Of a stretch of DNA of 64,000 bases, positions 1-12,416 are shown piece after piece. Each line of letters begins with the position of its first letter. Within the stretch, counting starts at the first letter, position 1. The stretch spans positions 1,612,001 to 1,676,000 of the forward strand of contig JADNRZ010000011.1 of the NCBI GenBank assembly GCA_015501605.1. The letters are read 5' to 3'. This stretch comes from Panaeolus papilionaceus. Its lineage: Eukaryota; Basidiomycota; Agaricomycetes; Agaricales. Under the pieces are notes generated by a model. That model searched no databases, was not told the origin of the DNA, and saw nothing but the letters and a program-made list of their open reading frames with translations. The translations under genes were made by a program, and so were the position numbers.

Positions 1-816
1 CTATCATGGTTGTTCGTGATTCTCCTGATGATCCCTGGCGCCGTCTAAACTGCATGGATGTTGACGACCAACGTCCAATTGAGGTCGACGATACTCAAGA
101 AGCTACGTCAAGGGCTGGGACGAAACGACCTTTATCACCATCGGCTCTAGAAGAACCGGATGCTAAACGCGTTAAACCTTCTCATGAAGATACTATGGGT
201 TTCACAACATGCTTAACACCTCCTCAACACCCTTTAGCCAAACACATTCTTTCTAGCTTGGATAATGCAAATGCAGTTTCTGCTTTAGGCGCTGGCGATC
301 TCTTCCTGACATCCGGGTTCAGAGATCGTTGGTGTCGTTGTCAGTCAGTAAGTCCTCATATCCCCAATTTTTACTTTATCTTCACAACTATCCGACATCA
401 GTGTTTACCGTCACTAAAACAATCTCCATGGCTTTTGGAAGAAGAAGAAACCTATGAACCTCCTGAGGATCCCGATTCAGGTGAAATCCCCCGTCATCCC
501 GTTTTTATCAGGATTCTGTCTGAGCTTACGTACTGATATACAACAGGCTTGTCATTGGAGGAGCTAGGGATGCGAGCTCTACAGCGATTACCTCGGGAGA
601 AAGCTATAAACGGTATTCATGCGTTCAATGAAATGCGGTGAGCGACCACAAGAAAAACATACCTTTTTTAGTCATTGACTCTTGACCTGGAACAGAGATG
701 ATCTTGTGAAATTTTTACGCCCTTTTGCACAAGAAAACAAGGTCGTGAATGAATCTGACGTTCGCGGATTCTTTGAGGCGCTGAAACAAGCACAACAAGA
801 TAAGAAGGATGTCTGA
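1..816 (+). CDS. UBR7/mlo2-type E3 ubiquitin ligase, C-terminal part
   Basis: Partial gene, cut by the left edge; the first in-frame ATG (position 6) is probably internal. Introns are read at 348-401, 481-546 and about 639-694, ending in TGA at 816. The spliced protein carries the C-terminal hallmark of the UBR7/mlo2 family: a Cys-rich RDRWCRCQSC segment, then an acidic LLEEEETYEPPEDPDSG stretch, then SLEELGMRAL and a final block with FLRPFAQENKVV. UBR7 proteins are N-recognin-like E3 ligases with a UBR box and a PHD-like finger, both expected upstream of the window. An acidic/basic low-complexity linker (residues about 15-65) contains a KRPLSP/AKRVK nuclear-localisation-like patch. Family assignment rests on recognised motifs, not a search. 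Confidence 0.85.
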
Positions 817-2495
817 AGATAACCGATTTCTTGTCATCACCTGGTTCACTGCATGATGTGCCTCCAACAAACCTTGGGTTATAATTGCCTCATCGGCTGC
901 ACCAATCCTCCATCCAGCCTCCACGAATAATTCTGCGACAAACCACGCGACCAGGGACATAGGGACTGCTTGTGACGATTCTCATGTCGTACCTTGCAAA
1001 TCCATTTCTTGATTTTTTGGGGTATTTGTTCAGCATCAGCCACCTTCTTGTCTTCGAAAACTGATGGTCTTGTGGGAAGCATTCATATGGGGCTAATACG
1101 ACAGTTGTCCTATCTTCTCATTGAGGGACTTATCACTCCTCCCCTAGATAGGTCACCTTACCTCGGAGCACCATCCATTATTAATAGCACAATTTCTTCT
1201 GACATCTCCGCCAGTCCCCTGTCCAAAAAAATAGATGTTTTTCGCAACTGGACCATCCTCATATTAGAAATGATCTGACAAATCCACGCTATATGCCCGA
1301 CCCATAGCCGTATGAAAACCATCTGCTGCGTTCTCTTCAGACATGGTATATATCACGAGTGCTAGGTAGAGACGCTTTCTTCTGAAGCAGACCACGCTAT
1401 TGTGGAGGGGTCGGTTAAAAGGCTTGAGTTGTGCAGTAAGTCCTCCGATGCAAGCGATCGATGGGTTGTTCTTAGAACAGCTTTTTTCGAATGAGAGTCT
1501 CGAGACCACGCCTTTATTTTTGGTTCTCTGTGGGGGGTCACGCTTTCTTTCCGCTCCATTCGCGCTGCTCGTCGAAGGAATATCGTCACACATTGGCGGA
1601 TGCTTGCCAGGCAGGATGACATATGAATTTCATACTATTTTATGAGCCTGTCATAGAGTGCGATTGAACGGATATTGACAATTGAATCACCAGTCCAATG
1701 ACGCGGTGAGCGAGCATCGGATGATGCATATACGTAGCTTCCATTCCAGCTTCTTGCATTACAGTTGGTCATAACGATGAAGGAGCAATACATTAGGGCA
1801 TTATACCGCGCCAACAAGGCCAATGCAGTCAAACAGAGCTATAGTTGATGCGAGATTCCGCCCGGTCCGACGGATAATATGGCCCCCTTTGCCATGAGAA
1901 AGCTGCGAGAAGCATATATACAAATCTGTGTACGTGAAGAGGGCCAGTGGATCCAGAGTTACGGTCTGGCAGGAATTGCTAAGTTTACTACAACAATCGG
2001 TTCCACTCGGGCGTTTATGAAACACTACTCGAACCCTTCGGCGCTAAATCAATATCATCAATGTCAGTGGTGCGGCACAGCCAAGATCACCGTTTGCCCC
2101 GCAGCCGTCTCTCTCGGTGCCGTGGTCAGCGTTGCCGTTCACTCGTGTGTTTTGCCAGCAGGGGATAACATAATGACACGTCCAGGTACCTGTAAAAATC
2201 AGCGGCCCGAGGTTTTGACCGCAATGTCATTCAGTTACCATGCGTAGGCTTGTATTAAAAAAAGACCTTTAAGTTGCGGCACTACGAGGAGTAGCCGAGA
2301 TCGAAGGGACGACACAAACAATCCAATCCAAGACGATAATATTGTCCACCTTGAGCTATCTATCTAATGACATTTATATATAAGTACAACATTCAAACAA
2401 TACAGATACAGATGAGATCCATTTACAGAGTATACAGTGGGTATTCCATTAAGCAAACATCAGAAGGGTTTCTTTTCAAGCAAAGGAAGGCGTTA
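817..2495. other. Unrecognised stretch between UBR7 and the acyl-CoA oxidase-like gene
   Basis: No gene could be assigned. The minus strand at about 820-1600 has protein-like short open pieces, for example a 36-codon piece at 1160-1265 followed by a donor-like GTAAGG, and a piece at 820-960 antisense to the UBR7 tail. They could be exons of an unknown minus-strand gene or decayed remnants. I found no splice chain giving one long frame. The last 250 bases are the likely 3' untranslated region of the downstream minus-strand gene. Confidence 0.3.
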
Positions 2496-4345
2496 TCACA
2501 GAACAGCTTGGAAAATGCCTAGATCTGGAACCGCGTTTCCAGAGAAGACAGGGAGCGTCGCCACGTAATCTTGCCAGCTTTTATTGGAGACGATAGGGGC
2601 TGTCACGTATTTGTCGATGTTAAGTTGTTCCAGGAAGTAGTCTAGCTGAGGCATAAAGCTGCTGATTGCGGCATCTTCGCGGAGTCTCTGTTGCATGCGG
2701 GTGATTCGAGCTTCTTCTGAATACCAAGCAGAATCTTGTCGCATGACCGCACATTCATAGATATCTAAAACAGCTTTGGGAAGTCCCGCTTGAACAGCTG
2801 CTGTATAGGCCATTGCATGTCCAATGGCTTGGATTACGGGTTCGGATTGAGGAAGAAAGAGTGAGTTGAAGGTCTCGCTGCGATGGTCACATTGCAGGGT
2901 TGTAAAGAGTCTTTGGTTCTCTTCCAGGAGCGAGGTAGCGTGCCTGGCAAGAAGAGAACTGGATGGGTCGGGCAGAGGAACCTCGAAGTTGTTTTGGAGT
3001 AGTTCCGAGAATAGACGAATGCAGAGTGTGAGTACGTCTCCCTCAGCGATGATAACACCTTTTCCATCGTTCTGTGGAAGGATGCATGTCAGAAGGTGCC
3101 GCTGAATACGAGAAGACAGGCTAATCACCTCTATTTTAGCCATGTAGTTCTGCTCAAACGTCCCTTGTGCTCCACAACGCTCGGCAACTTCGGCAACACA
3201 TCTCTGGAAGTGGCGACAAATGGTGGTTTTGACGATGACAGACATCGCGTGCCGTACACGATGGTCCGAGGTATTTTCCATCCCTTCCCGGATGGCTATC
3301 GGATACCAATTGGCTAGCACCATACCTACGGCTGTAGCATGAACGACAGGCCATTGCTGAGTTCTGAAGGTTATAATGGGTGTGGGGATGTCGTTTTTGC
3401 CGAGGAGTGACCGGTGCATAGAGTAGCGACCTCCAATGTAAGCAACAGATTTAATTGCGGAAATCCATGGAGCTGGAACAGCCATGGTACCCAATTGAAT
3501 ACGCCAAATCTCGTCCCACCAAGCTTCGAGAGGGCGAGAAGGTCTCGAAAGATCGGTGATGTTAGAAGACACAAGAGCAGTATGGGGTAATTGGACATGG
3601 TGGAATGTGGTAATGGAGAAATCCAGTGGACCTGTTCCACTTCGGGGTGGAAGCTTGACGGAGTTGACACCTTTGTACATTTCGCGTTCGTTGCAGATAG
3701 GAACCACGAAGAAACGACACCCTCTATCTTCGCCTTGTACAATTAGACGGGCCATAACGAGAGCGACCTTCGGGATTTTGAATGAGGGTGTAGATGCAGG
3801 CATAAACCTACCCCGATGATTAGTCGCCAAATTCTCACATTCAATGAAGTTACGCACTTAGCCGCTTCTTCTCTCGGAGTGTGTAAAATGTAACCATCTG
3901 CAGTCTTGGTTGCTGTTGTCTCGATGTTAAATGCATCTAGGCCATGCCCGCGTTCGGTCAGCAGGTAGATGCCGACTGTGTCGAAACGTAGAAGACGTTG
4001 AACCAAAGGCTTAAAGTCGGGACGTCGCTTAAGATGTCTTGAAAGGGTGCCAATGGTTAAGCCAACATGCGCAGCCAACATGGTAAACAAGGCGATATCC
4101 TGGCTGAGTATGGGGTCCATCATGAGGGCCCAAAAACGGGGCGTACAGAACTGAACATCCTGTGCAGTTAAGCCTGGTAAAAGTCAGGGTTGGGTGTTCA
4201 TAGGCCACATGGAAGGAGATTTTGACGTACGATAGGTTTGCATCACAACTCTGGCACGTTGATATGATAGCGCGATGCTCTCGTCCCGAGACAGATACTC
4301 GGCCCTAGCCTTGAAAAGAGGATGATCGTATAGCTGATTCTCCAT
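2496..4345 (-). CDS. Acyl-CoA oxidase-like flavoprotein
   Basis: Three exons on the minus strand: 4345-4231, 4173-3858 and 3807-2496, giving about 580 aa. ATG 4345 opens MENQLYDHPLFKARAEYL, matching the usual start of this basidiomycete subfamily. Acyl-CoA oxidases carry out the first, FAD-dependent, H2O2-producing step of peroxisomal beta-oxidation. The central motif TERGHGLDAFNIETTAT corresponds to the conserved TELGHGSN...LETTAT segment, followed by AAKFMPAS and a VVMARLIVQGEDRG strand typical of the middle beta domain; the C-terminal half is the helical oxidase domain. The protein ends in AVL, so no canonical PTS1 tripeptide is present. It is somewhat shorter than classical enzymes (about 650-700 aa). 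Its natural substrate cannot be told from sequence. Confidence 0.87.
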
Positions 4346-6091
4346 AGTAAAGAAGTAGAGTTGCAACTGGAAAACTGACAATAGAACGCAACAGAAGAGA
4401 GAGTCAATTTAAGCATTTCATGGAGCCCCATTTTAGTAAATCGTGAAATGGGTAATTAGTTGAGATTTTCGGCTTTCTCTGGAGCATGTGTCGAAATTAG
4501 GTGCTCAGAAGATTGGCAAGCAATTGTGAGATTGCGTCACAAGAGTAAAACCTAACTTTGTGCAGCCGTTGGATCGTGTTCCCAAATGTCAATGGGACTA
4601 AGAATATAGATCAAATCGGCGCTTTCACTTATCGGAAGGAATAATGTGCACATCTGTGGGACTTTTAGATATGTGCTGGCGGCTAAATAAAAATGGGGAG
4701 TACGCTCTATAGGCGATGTGGCCTGTAAACTTGAAAGCCGCCAGATTTGACCTCTCAGATTACTTCGGAAACCAGGATAATCTTGATGTAGCTATAGACA
4801 TATCCGTCAAATTCGGTACATGTAAAGAGAAAAGAATCAGTCTCTTACCCATAATGCTGGATTTCGGTGACTCGGAAGAGCAAGGTCTGAGCAGAACTGA
4901 AAGTTGTTTGTAATAACCCGTTAGCGAGTCGGTCAGTGAGAGTCGATGTATTTAGACTATGATTTGAAAGATAGACAATCAAATACTCAAATACACCTTC
5001 GGATTCAGAATCCATGGCGCAGGGTTCCCCGGGCCCCTCCACAGATGAATGTTCGGGATTTCATGGCTGGGATCTTGAACCAAATTGAGTGGGTAATGAT
5101 TCCGGTAGAAACCACTTGCATACGATACACAAACGTAACAAGAGCTTCCAAAGTTCCGAATATTGTTACCAGAAGCCAATGCAAGCTCATTCATTGGTGT
5201 TGTGGTTGAGAATTGAAGAAAAAATATTTCAAAAAAGGTCCAGTAAATAAATACAGTCTGTGACATACAAATTCGGCAAAATGCGATAGCAACGGTGTAA
5301 ACCAAACCACCACCACATCCTTCAAACTTATAATAATAATCCTTTCTTATCCTTGAACCACTTCCTGCGTCTCCATTCCAGATATTCTAATATTGTCTAT
5401 GAAGACATGGACCTTTTCTTACCAATAAGTCATTACCGGTTCAGAACGCTGAGAACGTGGAGACGAACCTTTATACATTCATTCATGACCCAATGTAATG
5501 TGTAAACCACTTATCCAATTTTTTGTTCACATTAGACGATAACTATGCGGATCCAAATTTGCATATCTTGATCTATGTCGTATGGTGGATTTGCCACATG
5601 TTCTTGTCTTTTCACAGCCCGTTATCATCAATCAGACGAACTTGGGAGCAAGAAGAACATGTCAACTTGTTCCATTCTAAACTTAGGAAATCTATTCTCG
5701 AAATACACGAAACACAGTAATTTCAGCTTATTCAATGAACGTGTTCATGTCTCGTTGATCACAAATGTTCAAAGCACCTCCCAATCGCAGTCTTTTCGAC
5801 GCCTACAAGTCTCGAGGATTTTCATGAAAGGTTGTGGAATCACCCCGGCGACTGGTCGTGTCCTTTCGTTGATCGTGTCAACCCGACAAATAACTTTGTA
5901 CAACTGTGGGTGTTCTTAATGCTTCAAAATAGATCACCATATCGATCTCACCACTTTTACTTAGAACATGACCTGCCGACCTACAACCGTGACTTCTTTT
6001 CATGGGAGCACCATGATAACATGCCACGGGACATTGTCAATACCAGTACAGCTCACCCATGCCCCAAGGACCTGCCCCTCTTCCTTCTTTC
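4346..6091. other. Intergenic region between two divergent metabolic genes
   Basis: About 1.7 kb upstream of both the oxidase-like gene (minus) and the MFS gene (plus), so it holds both promoters. Most is AT-rich with only short open frames. A weak membrane-protein relic is noted separately. No clear TATA, CCAAT or binding-site array could be defended. Confidence 0.4.
4845..5310 (-). pseudogene. Possible relic of a DUF6534-like fungal membrane protein
   Basis: Short minus-strand pieces in different frames look like fragments of a multi-pass protein: a hydrophobic piece near 5300-5200, a piece with WLLVTIFGTLEALVTFVY near 5185-5120, and a piece with TLTDRLANGLLQTTFSSAQ near 4960-4880. The last resembles the TDxLIxRL...GLLT segment of DUF6534 membrane proteins. 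No continuous frame or convincing splice chain was found, so this is a low-confidence remnant call. Confidence 0.2.
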
Positions 6092-8149
6092 ATGACCACC
6101 ATGTCAGAAAACGGGAATCGCTCGTCCCTTGACAAGACCAGTACACATAGCGGCTTCCTTCATTCGCGTCCACCATCGTCAAAAGAAGAAAGCAGTGAAC
6201 ACAATGCTCCACAACCTTTGCAACCCGATAAAGAAAAAAATCAGCCAGTGGCAACGCTTGCTGATTTTCCTGAGGGAGGCCTGCGTGCTTGGTTAACTGT
6301 TCTTGGAGGGTACTTTAAATGTTACTCTGACTTTTTCTATCAAATTCAAGACGACCTCCAGGTGTATCGTAACATTCTGCACTTTCGGTGTGGTGCAATC
6401 TTTCGGCGTTTATCAAGATTACTATACCGTTAGTGCCATTTATTTAGCTATAGCTGTTGAACGCGCTTCTAACAGAGAGATATAGCGGCACACTTTACAG
6501 TCTCTTTCAGCGCCTAAAATCAGTTTGATTGGTTCTATGCAAGTGTTCCTCCTCTTTGCTGTAGGGCTACCAGCAGGACGATGGTTTGATATGGGATACT
6601 TCCACCACTGTTTGATATCTGGCACAGTCATTTATACTTTTTCGTATGTCATTTCTTGTTACATAGCACTCCTTTTCATGGACTCCCACTTCCAGCCTGT
6701 TTATGTTGTCATTAGTCAAGCCGCACCACTACTACCAAAACCTGTTGGCGCAAGGTGTTGGAATGGGCTTGGGCATGGGTTTGATGTTCCTGCCCTCCTT
6801 GACCATTACATCCCACTACTTCCGTCGCAAACGATCAATGGCAATGGGTTTGGTTGTGGCAGGTACATTTTTTGGTATACACCACGATCTTTAGCTGATG
6901 TTCTTCAGGATCGAGCTTGGGTGGTGTGGTTTATCCTATCCTTTTGAACAATGTTTTCCCCCGTCCCTCTGGCTTTGCATGGGGTGTGCGGTAAGCCGAC
7001 ATCATTATAAATACCTAATTAAAATACTGAATATATTTCCCTGTATAGTGCGGTTGGTTTCATGAATTTCGGCTTGTTGATAATCGCCAACTTGATTATG
7101 AAAACCCGTCTACCGCCCAAGAAGAGGGTGCATGGGGAGGGGACCACCTTTCGGAAGGTTCTGGGGGACACACCATTCCTAATTTACATGCTTGGAGCAT
7201 TTTTGGTAATCGTAAAAGTATTATGCCTGAAATTTCGTTTGCTGAAATTTTTTTTAGGTATTTTGGGGAGTATTCGTACCATGTAAGTGGCATTGGATCC
7301 GTATATGTTCACAGTGTTGATTCAGCAACAGTTTTCTACCTGCAGTTATACACTGCGCTCCATGATGTTAACCCCACACTTACAAAGTACTCTGTGAGTG
7401 AATTGGATTGTCAAGGGAGTTAATGTCACACTGACCTTTCGAAGATCACGATCATGAATGTCGCCTCTATTTTCGGAAGAACTATTCCAAACATTGTCGC
7501 TGACCACATAGGTCCATTGAATGGTAAGATTGACATAAAATTGCATTGCGGGGCACCTTTTGATGTTAATGATTGCACCAGTTATAATCCCTTCAGCCTT
7601 AATTTCAGGCGGTTTGGTTTTCGGTATGCTTGGGGCAGTTAATGTCGCCGGCGTAGTATGCTTCGGCATCTTTTATGGATTTTTCTCGGGAGGAAGTACG
7701 AGTGCCGACAATAACCCATTTATTGACACGAAGACTGACTTGCATGTATTTTGTCCTTTAACAGTGATATCCATAGTAGCACCTTGTGCTGGCTCATTCG
7801 TTACTCAGCCTGACTTATCTGACCTTGGGTGAGTAGCCCCTTAGAATTAATGAACTATACCCCTGAATATCTGACTCCCTGCATCTCATCTCAGCATTCG
7901 CATATCCATGCTATCATTTGTGCTTGCCATTGCTTTGTTGACAGGCAATCCCATCGCCGGTGCGCTACTGACGTCAGAGCATCACTGGCGTAGCCCATTG
8001 ATATTTGCTGCTGTATGTCTTTTTATCCCACAATTATGAAAGCCCCTTGGCTAATAATTCACCTGTAGGTTGCGATCTTTCTGGGAGCAGCATGTCACCT
8101 CATGATATGGAAGAAGATCTCTCTGCGACGTGGCTCAGCTAAAATCTAG
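6092..8149 (+). CDS. MFS transporter, monocarboxylate transporter-like (Mch family type)
   Basis: Multi-exon gene; introns include 6310-6361, 6429-6485 and further short introns up to the last exon ending TAG 8149. Possible starts are 6059, 6092 and 6101; 6092 or 6101 fits best. A hydrophilic 50-residue N-terminus leads into DFPEGGLRAWLTVLGG, the entry to helix 1 of fungal MCT-like carriers, then VTFCTFGVVQSFGVYQDYYT. Later segments include GSMQVFLLFAVGLPAGRWFD, HYFRRKRSMAMGLVVAGSSL (the charged MFS loop followed by the glycine-rich helix), and a C-terminal half with ASIFGRTIPNIVAD and GFFSGGF. About 12 membrane segments are expected. The family moves monocarboxylates or related small acids across membranes; the substrate is not determinable. 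It lies between two oxidative enzymes, so a shared catabolic role is possible but unproven. Confidence 0.85.
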
Positions 8150-9202
8150 CACATTAATTAGTGCTATGGAATTGGACTTGTAAACCGTATGTGTACTCCG
8201 TATTATGCATGTAATCATTCTGTATTATTATTATCATCTCGACAGACACTTATAGACATGATATTTTGGTATATAACTGAGTGTCACCAGGTCAAGAGGC
8301 CATCCGACATGGTTTATTATTGTGTCGGTGCACCTGGTTGTACGCTTCCCACTGGCGTTGAGCTTCACTCCCGCGCCTGGGCCCGTTATTTTGCGACAAC
8401 ACCACCAGAGCGAAACCTCCACGAGCGGCGTACAAACCCCATGCTGCGAATAAGCGATGGTGTCCGATAATGAGCTTCGTCAGTTGAGAGTTGAAGTACT
8501 CGGTTCTGGGGTCTGGGGTACAGAGCCCCTATTGCTTTCACCTCTCAGTGCCGCTTGCTATTCTCGGCCTGCGGATTTTAGATTTCAGCATTCGGGGATG
8601 TCTGAGCCTCGATGGTTTCTGTCTTGATTTCCCCGTATACCTTGACCTTTTCCAGAGTGCCTTACCTTTTCCAGATGCCCTTTGAGCGTTTGATCAAGGC
8701 CGTGGGTCCTCCAATCCCAGATCCCCTTGTTGAACTCGACACAAAACAAATTTTACAAGTAAAGGAAAAGCAAGTATCATCCAGAAAGTGTGGAACACAT
8801 GTGCACAGAATTGGGGAGCTCAACTCCTCGTCATGTTCAGACGGCCACAGAGTGCTTGGTGTGCCCGAGCATGAAAGTCGAGAAACATACTGATGGTCAC
8901 GATCAGGAGACTGGGTGTACCACGTTGCCCGGCAAGTGCATCAAAAGATAGATTTCGAGGTAGAAGTTGGACGGGTTGAGATAGCGCCGTGACTATTGTG
9001 CACGGCACTTACTCTGTTCAGCTGTTGAGGTCTGATTAGGAAGGCTGTTGATGCGGGGGGTGAGAAGGCTGCTTCTGGGGTTTTCCCAGCTCTATTTGAA
9101 AACGTTCGTTAAGACGGTGGTTAAGCGTGTGCCCTCCCATTCTTGCCTTTTAACGTTGATTTACCCACTGCCAACAACCACTGGAAGTGAGGGTTTTACA
9201 GT
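8150..9202. other. Unrecognised intergenic stretch
   Basis: One kilobase between the transporter and the monooxygenase. Only short open frames in all six frames. It includes the 3' end of the transporter transcript and the promoter of the monooxygenase. Nothing else is seen. Confidence 0.4.
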
Positions 9203-11181
9203 ATGCCTGGAGAGTTTATCAAGTATCCACATAGAGCAGGGATCGTGCTCAGGTTCATGGTCGTGGGTGGAGGTTTGTCAGGTGTGTATCCCCTTGAAGG
9301 TTGCTGAGAGATAAGACGCAGGGAGATTGACGCAACGGACATATCGCTTTCATTAGGTCTTGCAACTGCGTATGTTCTTCGAAAAGCGGGTCATGAGGTA
9401 ACGCTGTTAGAGAAGACCGATGGAACAGCTAAGGTACGTGTTTACACAAGAAGTCTGCTTTCTGGTTTTCGCAAGATGCTAACACGTATTTCGGTGGTTG
9501 ATAGAACACTAATAGAGGACTTCGGTATGAGAAATTCAGCCTCATCCTATATTTTCGGAGATGCTTAATAAAGCGATTGCCTAGGTCACCACCAAATATG
9601 ACAAAACTTTTGATGAATTGGGGTTTGGGTCCATCTTTGGAACAAATTGCGGAGGAGTGCAAGAGGTCAGTTCTATTTCGGACAGTGTAAGTTGAAACTA
9701 TGGTGAGACTGAAGCTGTTGTATCATTAGAGTCGACATGTGTGCGGGGTACTCCGGGGGGAAATTAGGGACTATGATCATAAATGACGATTTCTTGCAGG
9801 ATCTTGTGGCTAGTTTCTTGACTATGCAGGTATATTTTCGTTTGACATTTGTGCGTTTTGCCATTCTTCTAAACATTGCGAACAGTACGAAGATCTCCGC
9901 ACCTTATTATACGATCTTGCAAAGCAAGAAGGTGTCAATTTCCGATTTAATGCCCATGTCGTAGGCTCTGAAGTAGGGACGGGGGTTGTGGACCTAGCGG
10001 ATGGTACCTCACTTCAAGGAGACATTGTGGTGGCTGCAGATGGATATGACAGCATATTCCGCCCGATAGTCACGGGCGAAGAGGACCAGACAAGCTTAGA
10101 GAAACATCTGTTTATCAGATTCACTGTTACTACAGACCTTATGAGGCAAGATCCACAACTGCAAACGTTAACAGAAGACCCCGCCTTGGTACGCTCTCAT
10201 CCGTCAATGAAAGGAGAATATTCTAAATTCCCTCCATACTAGTGGACATTTTGGATGGGTGATGGATATGTTTTCCATGCTAACTTGGTGGTATGTTGCG
10301 ATCCTCGATAAATAAACCGCATGGTGCTAAAGTTACGAGTAGAATTCCCGGTCTTCTTATGCTGTCTACATGGTGGTAGACTACACAGGGCCCACAGGCC
10401 CAGACGACCAGGAATGGCGAGAAGATCGCGGGTTTGAACGCTTTCAACTAGATTTGACAAAGTTTGAACCCAGGTACACCTATCCAACGGTTCTGAAGCA
10501 TTCAAAAACAGATATTCTGACATTCTCCCATTCTCCACAGAATAAAGAAGCTTCTTCATCTTGCAGACACCTTTTCTTCACGCGTATACATCGCCCGGCC
10601 GTGTCTTGAAACACTTGTGTGTGATTCTTCAAAGCTCCTCCTGGTTGGTCAAGCTGCCCATCCACTTTTGGTTCGTAGAAATCTCTCGCATATTTCTGAT
10701 GGATAGTGAGTTGATAAGTAATTAATTTTAGCCTGGTGGTCATCATAATTCCGCGTTGGCCTTGGAGGGGGCCCAAACTTTGGGATGCCTCTTCTCCAGA
10801 ATCCAAAGTAGAGACCAGATCTCGCGGCTGGTCACCGCGTACGATGAAATTCGTACTCCTCGTTGCAATTTCATGCAATCATACGATCACGATCATCAAC
10901 CAATATACAAACTTCCTCGCGGCCTCGTTCAAGAGACCAGGGATACCCGTTTACAGAGCACATTGGCGCAAAACGAGGGAGAACATATGGAGGAAACTAC
11001 ATTCAGAGTCCTGTGGGGCACAGAGCTTGAAATCTTTGCATATGATCCAGAAGAGGCAGTCGACGATTGGTGGGGTCAGTGGGGCTCAGTTGTGGTACGG
11101 AATCCAAACCGAGAATCTATTTTGTCGAGCGTGGAGATCTCAGTGTCGAAAGACAACTATAATTCCAGCATTACTGTATGA
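9203..11181 (+). CDS. FAD-dependent monooxygenase, salicylate hydroxylase-like
   Basis: Highly intron-rich gene (about nine introns, e.g. 9282-9356, 9434-9503, 9524-9594; one exon is only 20 nt). ATG 9203 begins MPGEFIKYPHRAG and leads to the FAD dinucleotide fold MVVGGGLSGLATAYVLRKAG (GxGxxG-type) with an acidic VTLLEK end. Next come RSPPNMTKLLMNWGLG, then GDIVVAADGYDSIFRP, the DG motif that contacts FAD and NADPH in group A hydroxylases, and finally VGQAAHPLLPGGHHNSALALEGAQ, which is the GD-motif region with Gln where the family usually has Asp. Such enzymes hydroxylate or oxidatively decarboxylate aromatic or prenylated acids. Together with the MFS and oxidase-like neighbours it suggests a small catabolic neighbourhood. 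Substrate unknown. Confidence 0.85.
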
Positions 11182-12416
11182 TATTGGGATTCCAGATTGT
11201 TTATGCTTTTTTATTCATCAAGGCAGAGTGTTGCCGTTCGGACAATTTTGTATCATCATTTAACTACTGTTGTAGTGTAGATATTTCTCTTGCATGATTG
11301 CTTCTTTGCCCCAGTATTGATACCCCTCGATGCTAAGCCACGGGCGTCAGGCTAAAAAAATTATTAGCACCCATTTGGTCTCTTACTCCCTGCTCCGTCA
11401 GATAATCCTATTATTATTACCGAATGAGCGGGGAGAAATTTCCCCATGAAACCCACTTGTTTTTTCTGCGGAGAGGCCTGAGTAAAAACCCAGAGAAACA
11501 TAGATAATGGCAGCGGTGAGTATAGCTATTCGAATCCTGGGGGTCGGTTCCTCGTCCGAGAATTCCGGGAACAGATGCAATTCAGCCACAGAGAAACGGA
11601 AGGATGAGTACAAACATAGATTGTAATTACGATCACAATGTGCTGGGAAGGAAAAGAGTTAAGCTATTGAGTCTTGACATCCTGTGGACCAGTCGTATAT
11701 CGTATATTGTGCCAAGCGGTGAACGTCAGATAATTATATAAGATGCAGAGAACAGGAAAGCGTTTATGGGGTAGCACATGTTGGATACTGCGGGGAAGTC
11801 GAAGTGAATGACGTCGGTTGAGATGCCTTCGGTAGGAACGAGGGCCGGGAAGCCTGCTATTCTTAGGAGCCGCAAGACATGAGATTTCTTGCCGAATGTA
11901 AAGAGCAATGGCACAGACGAACGACCTAGATTCGGGCAGATATAGGAGGATAAGTTCACGAAGTCCCGAGGCCTGCGGCAATAGCACAAACGGAATCTCC
12001 TTGATTCCTCAAGTCCAGTCAGTGGAAGAAATGTTTACTCGGAGTCTCGAGTACCGAAGAGCTGGAACAAGCTGTTGTTTGTGGGCACCAGACATAACAA
12101 TAAAAACTAGCAGCTTAGCCAGATTTTTTCGAGAATCTTGATGAACAGCCCAGAATATTTCCTCAGAGAAAATAAACACAAAGAAATAATCCAACATAGG
12201 CTCTGTCATTGAACTTGAAGAAATAATGTGGTCATAAGTCTCGAGTAGAGATGGGAGAAGTGGAAAAGCTTGAGCGCCAAGGGAAGGGTAACAACTAAAC
12301 GCGAGTCGCGTGGAGAGTGTCGCGATCACGTGATTTGTTGAACTCGCCACATTGTGCGGTGTGAGGTCTCCACTGTTTTTGGAACTCTCTTCATAACCAC
12401 CAACAGGCTGCTCGCC
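11182..12416. other. Intergenic stretch without a recognised gene
   Basis: About 1.2 kb; short frames only. The final 100 bases are the promoter and 5' untranslated region of the Ase1-like gene. Nothing else is supported. Confidence 0.4.
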
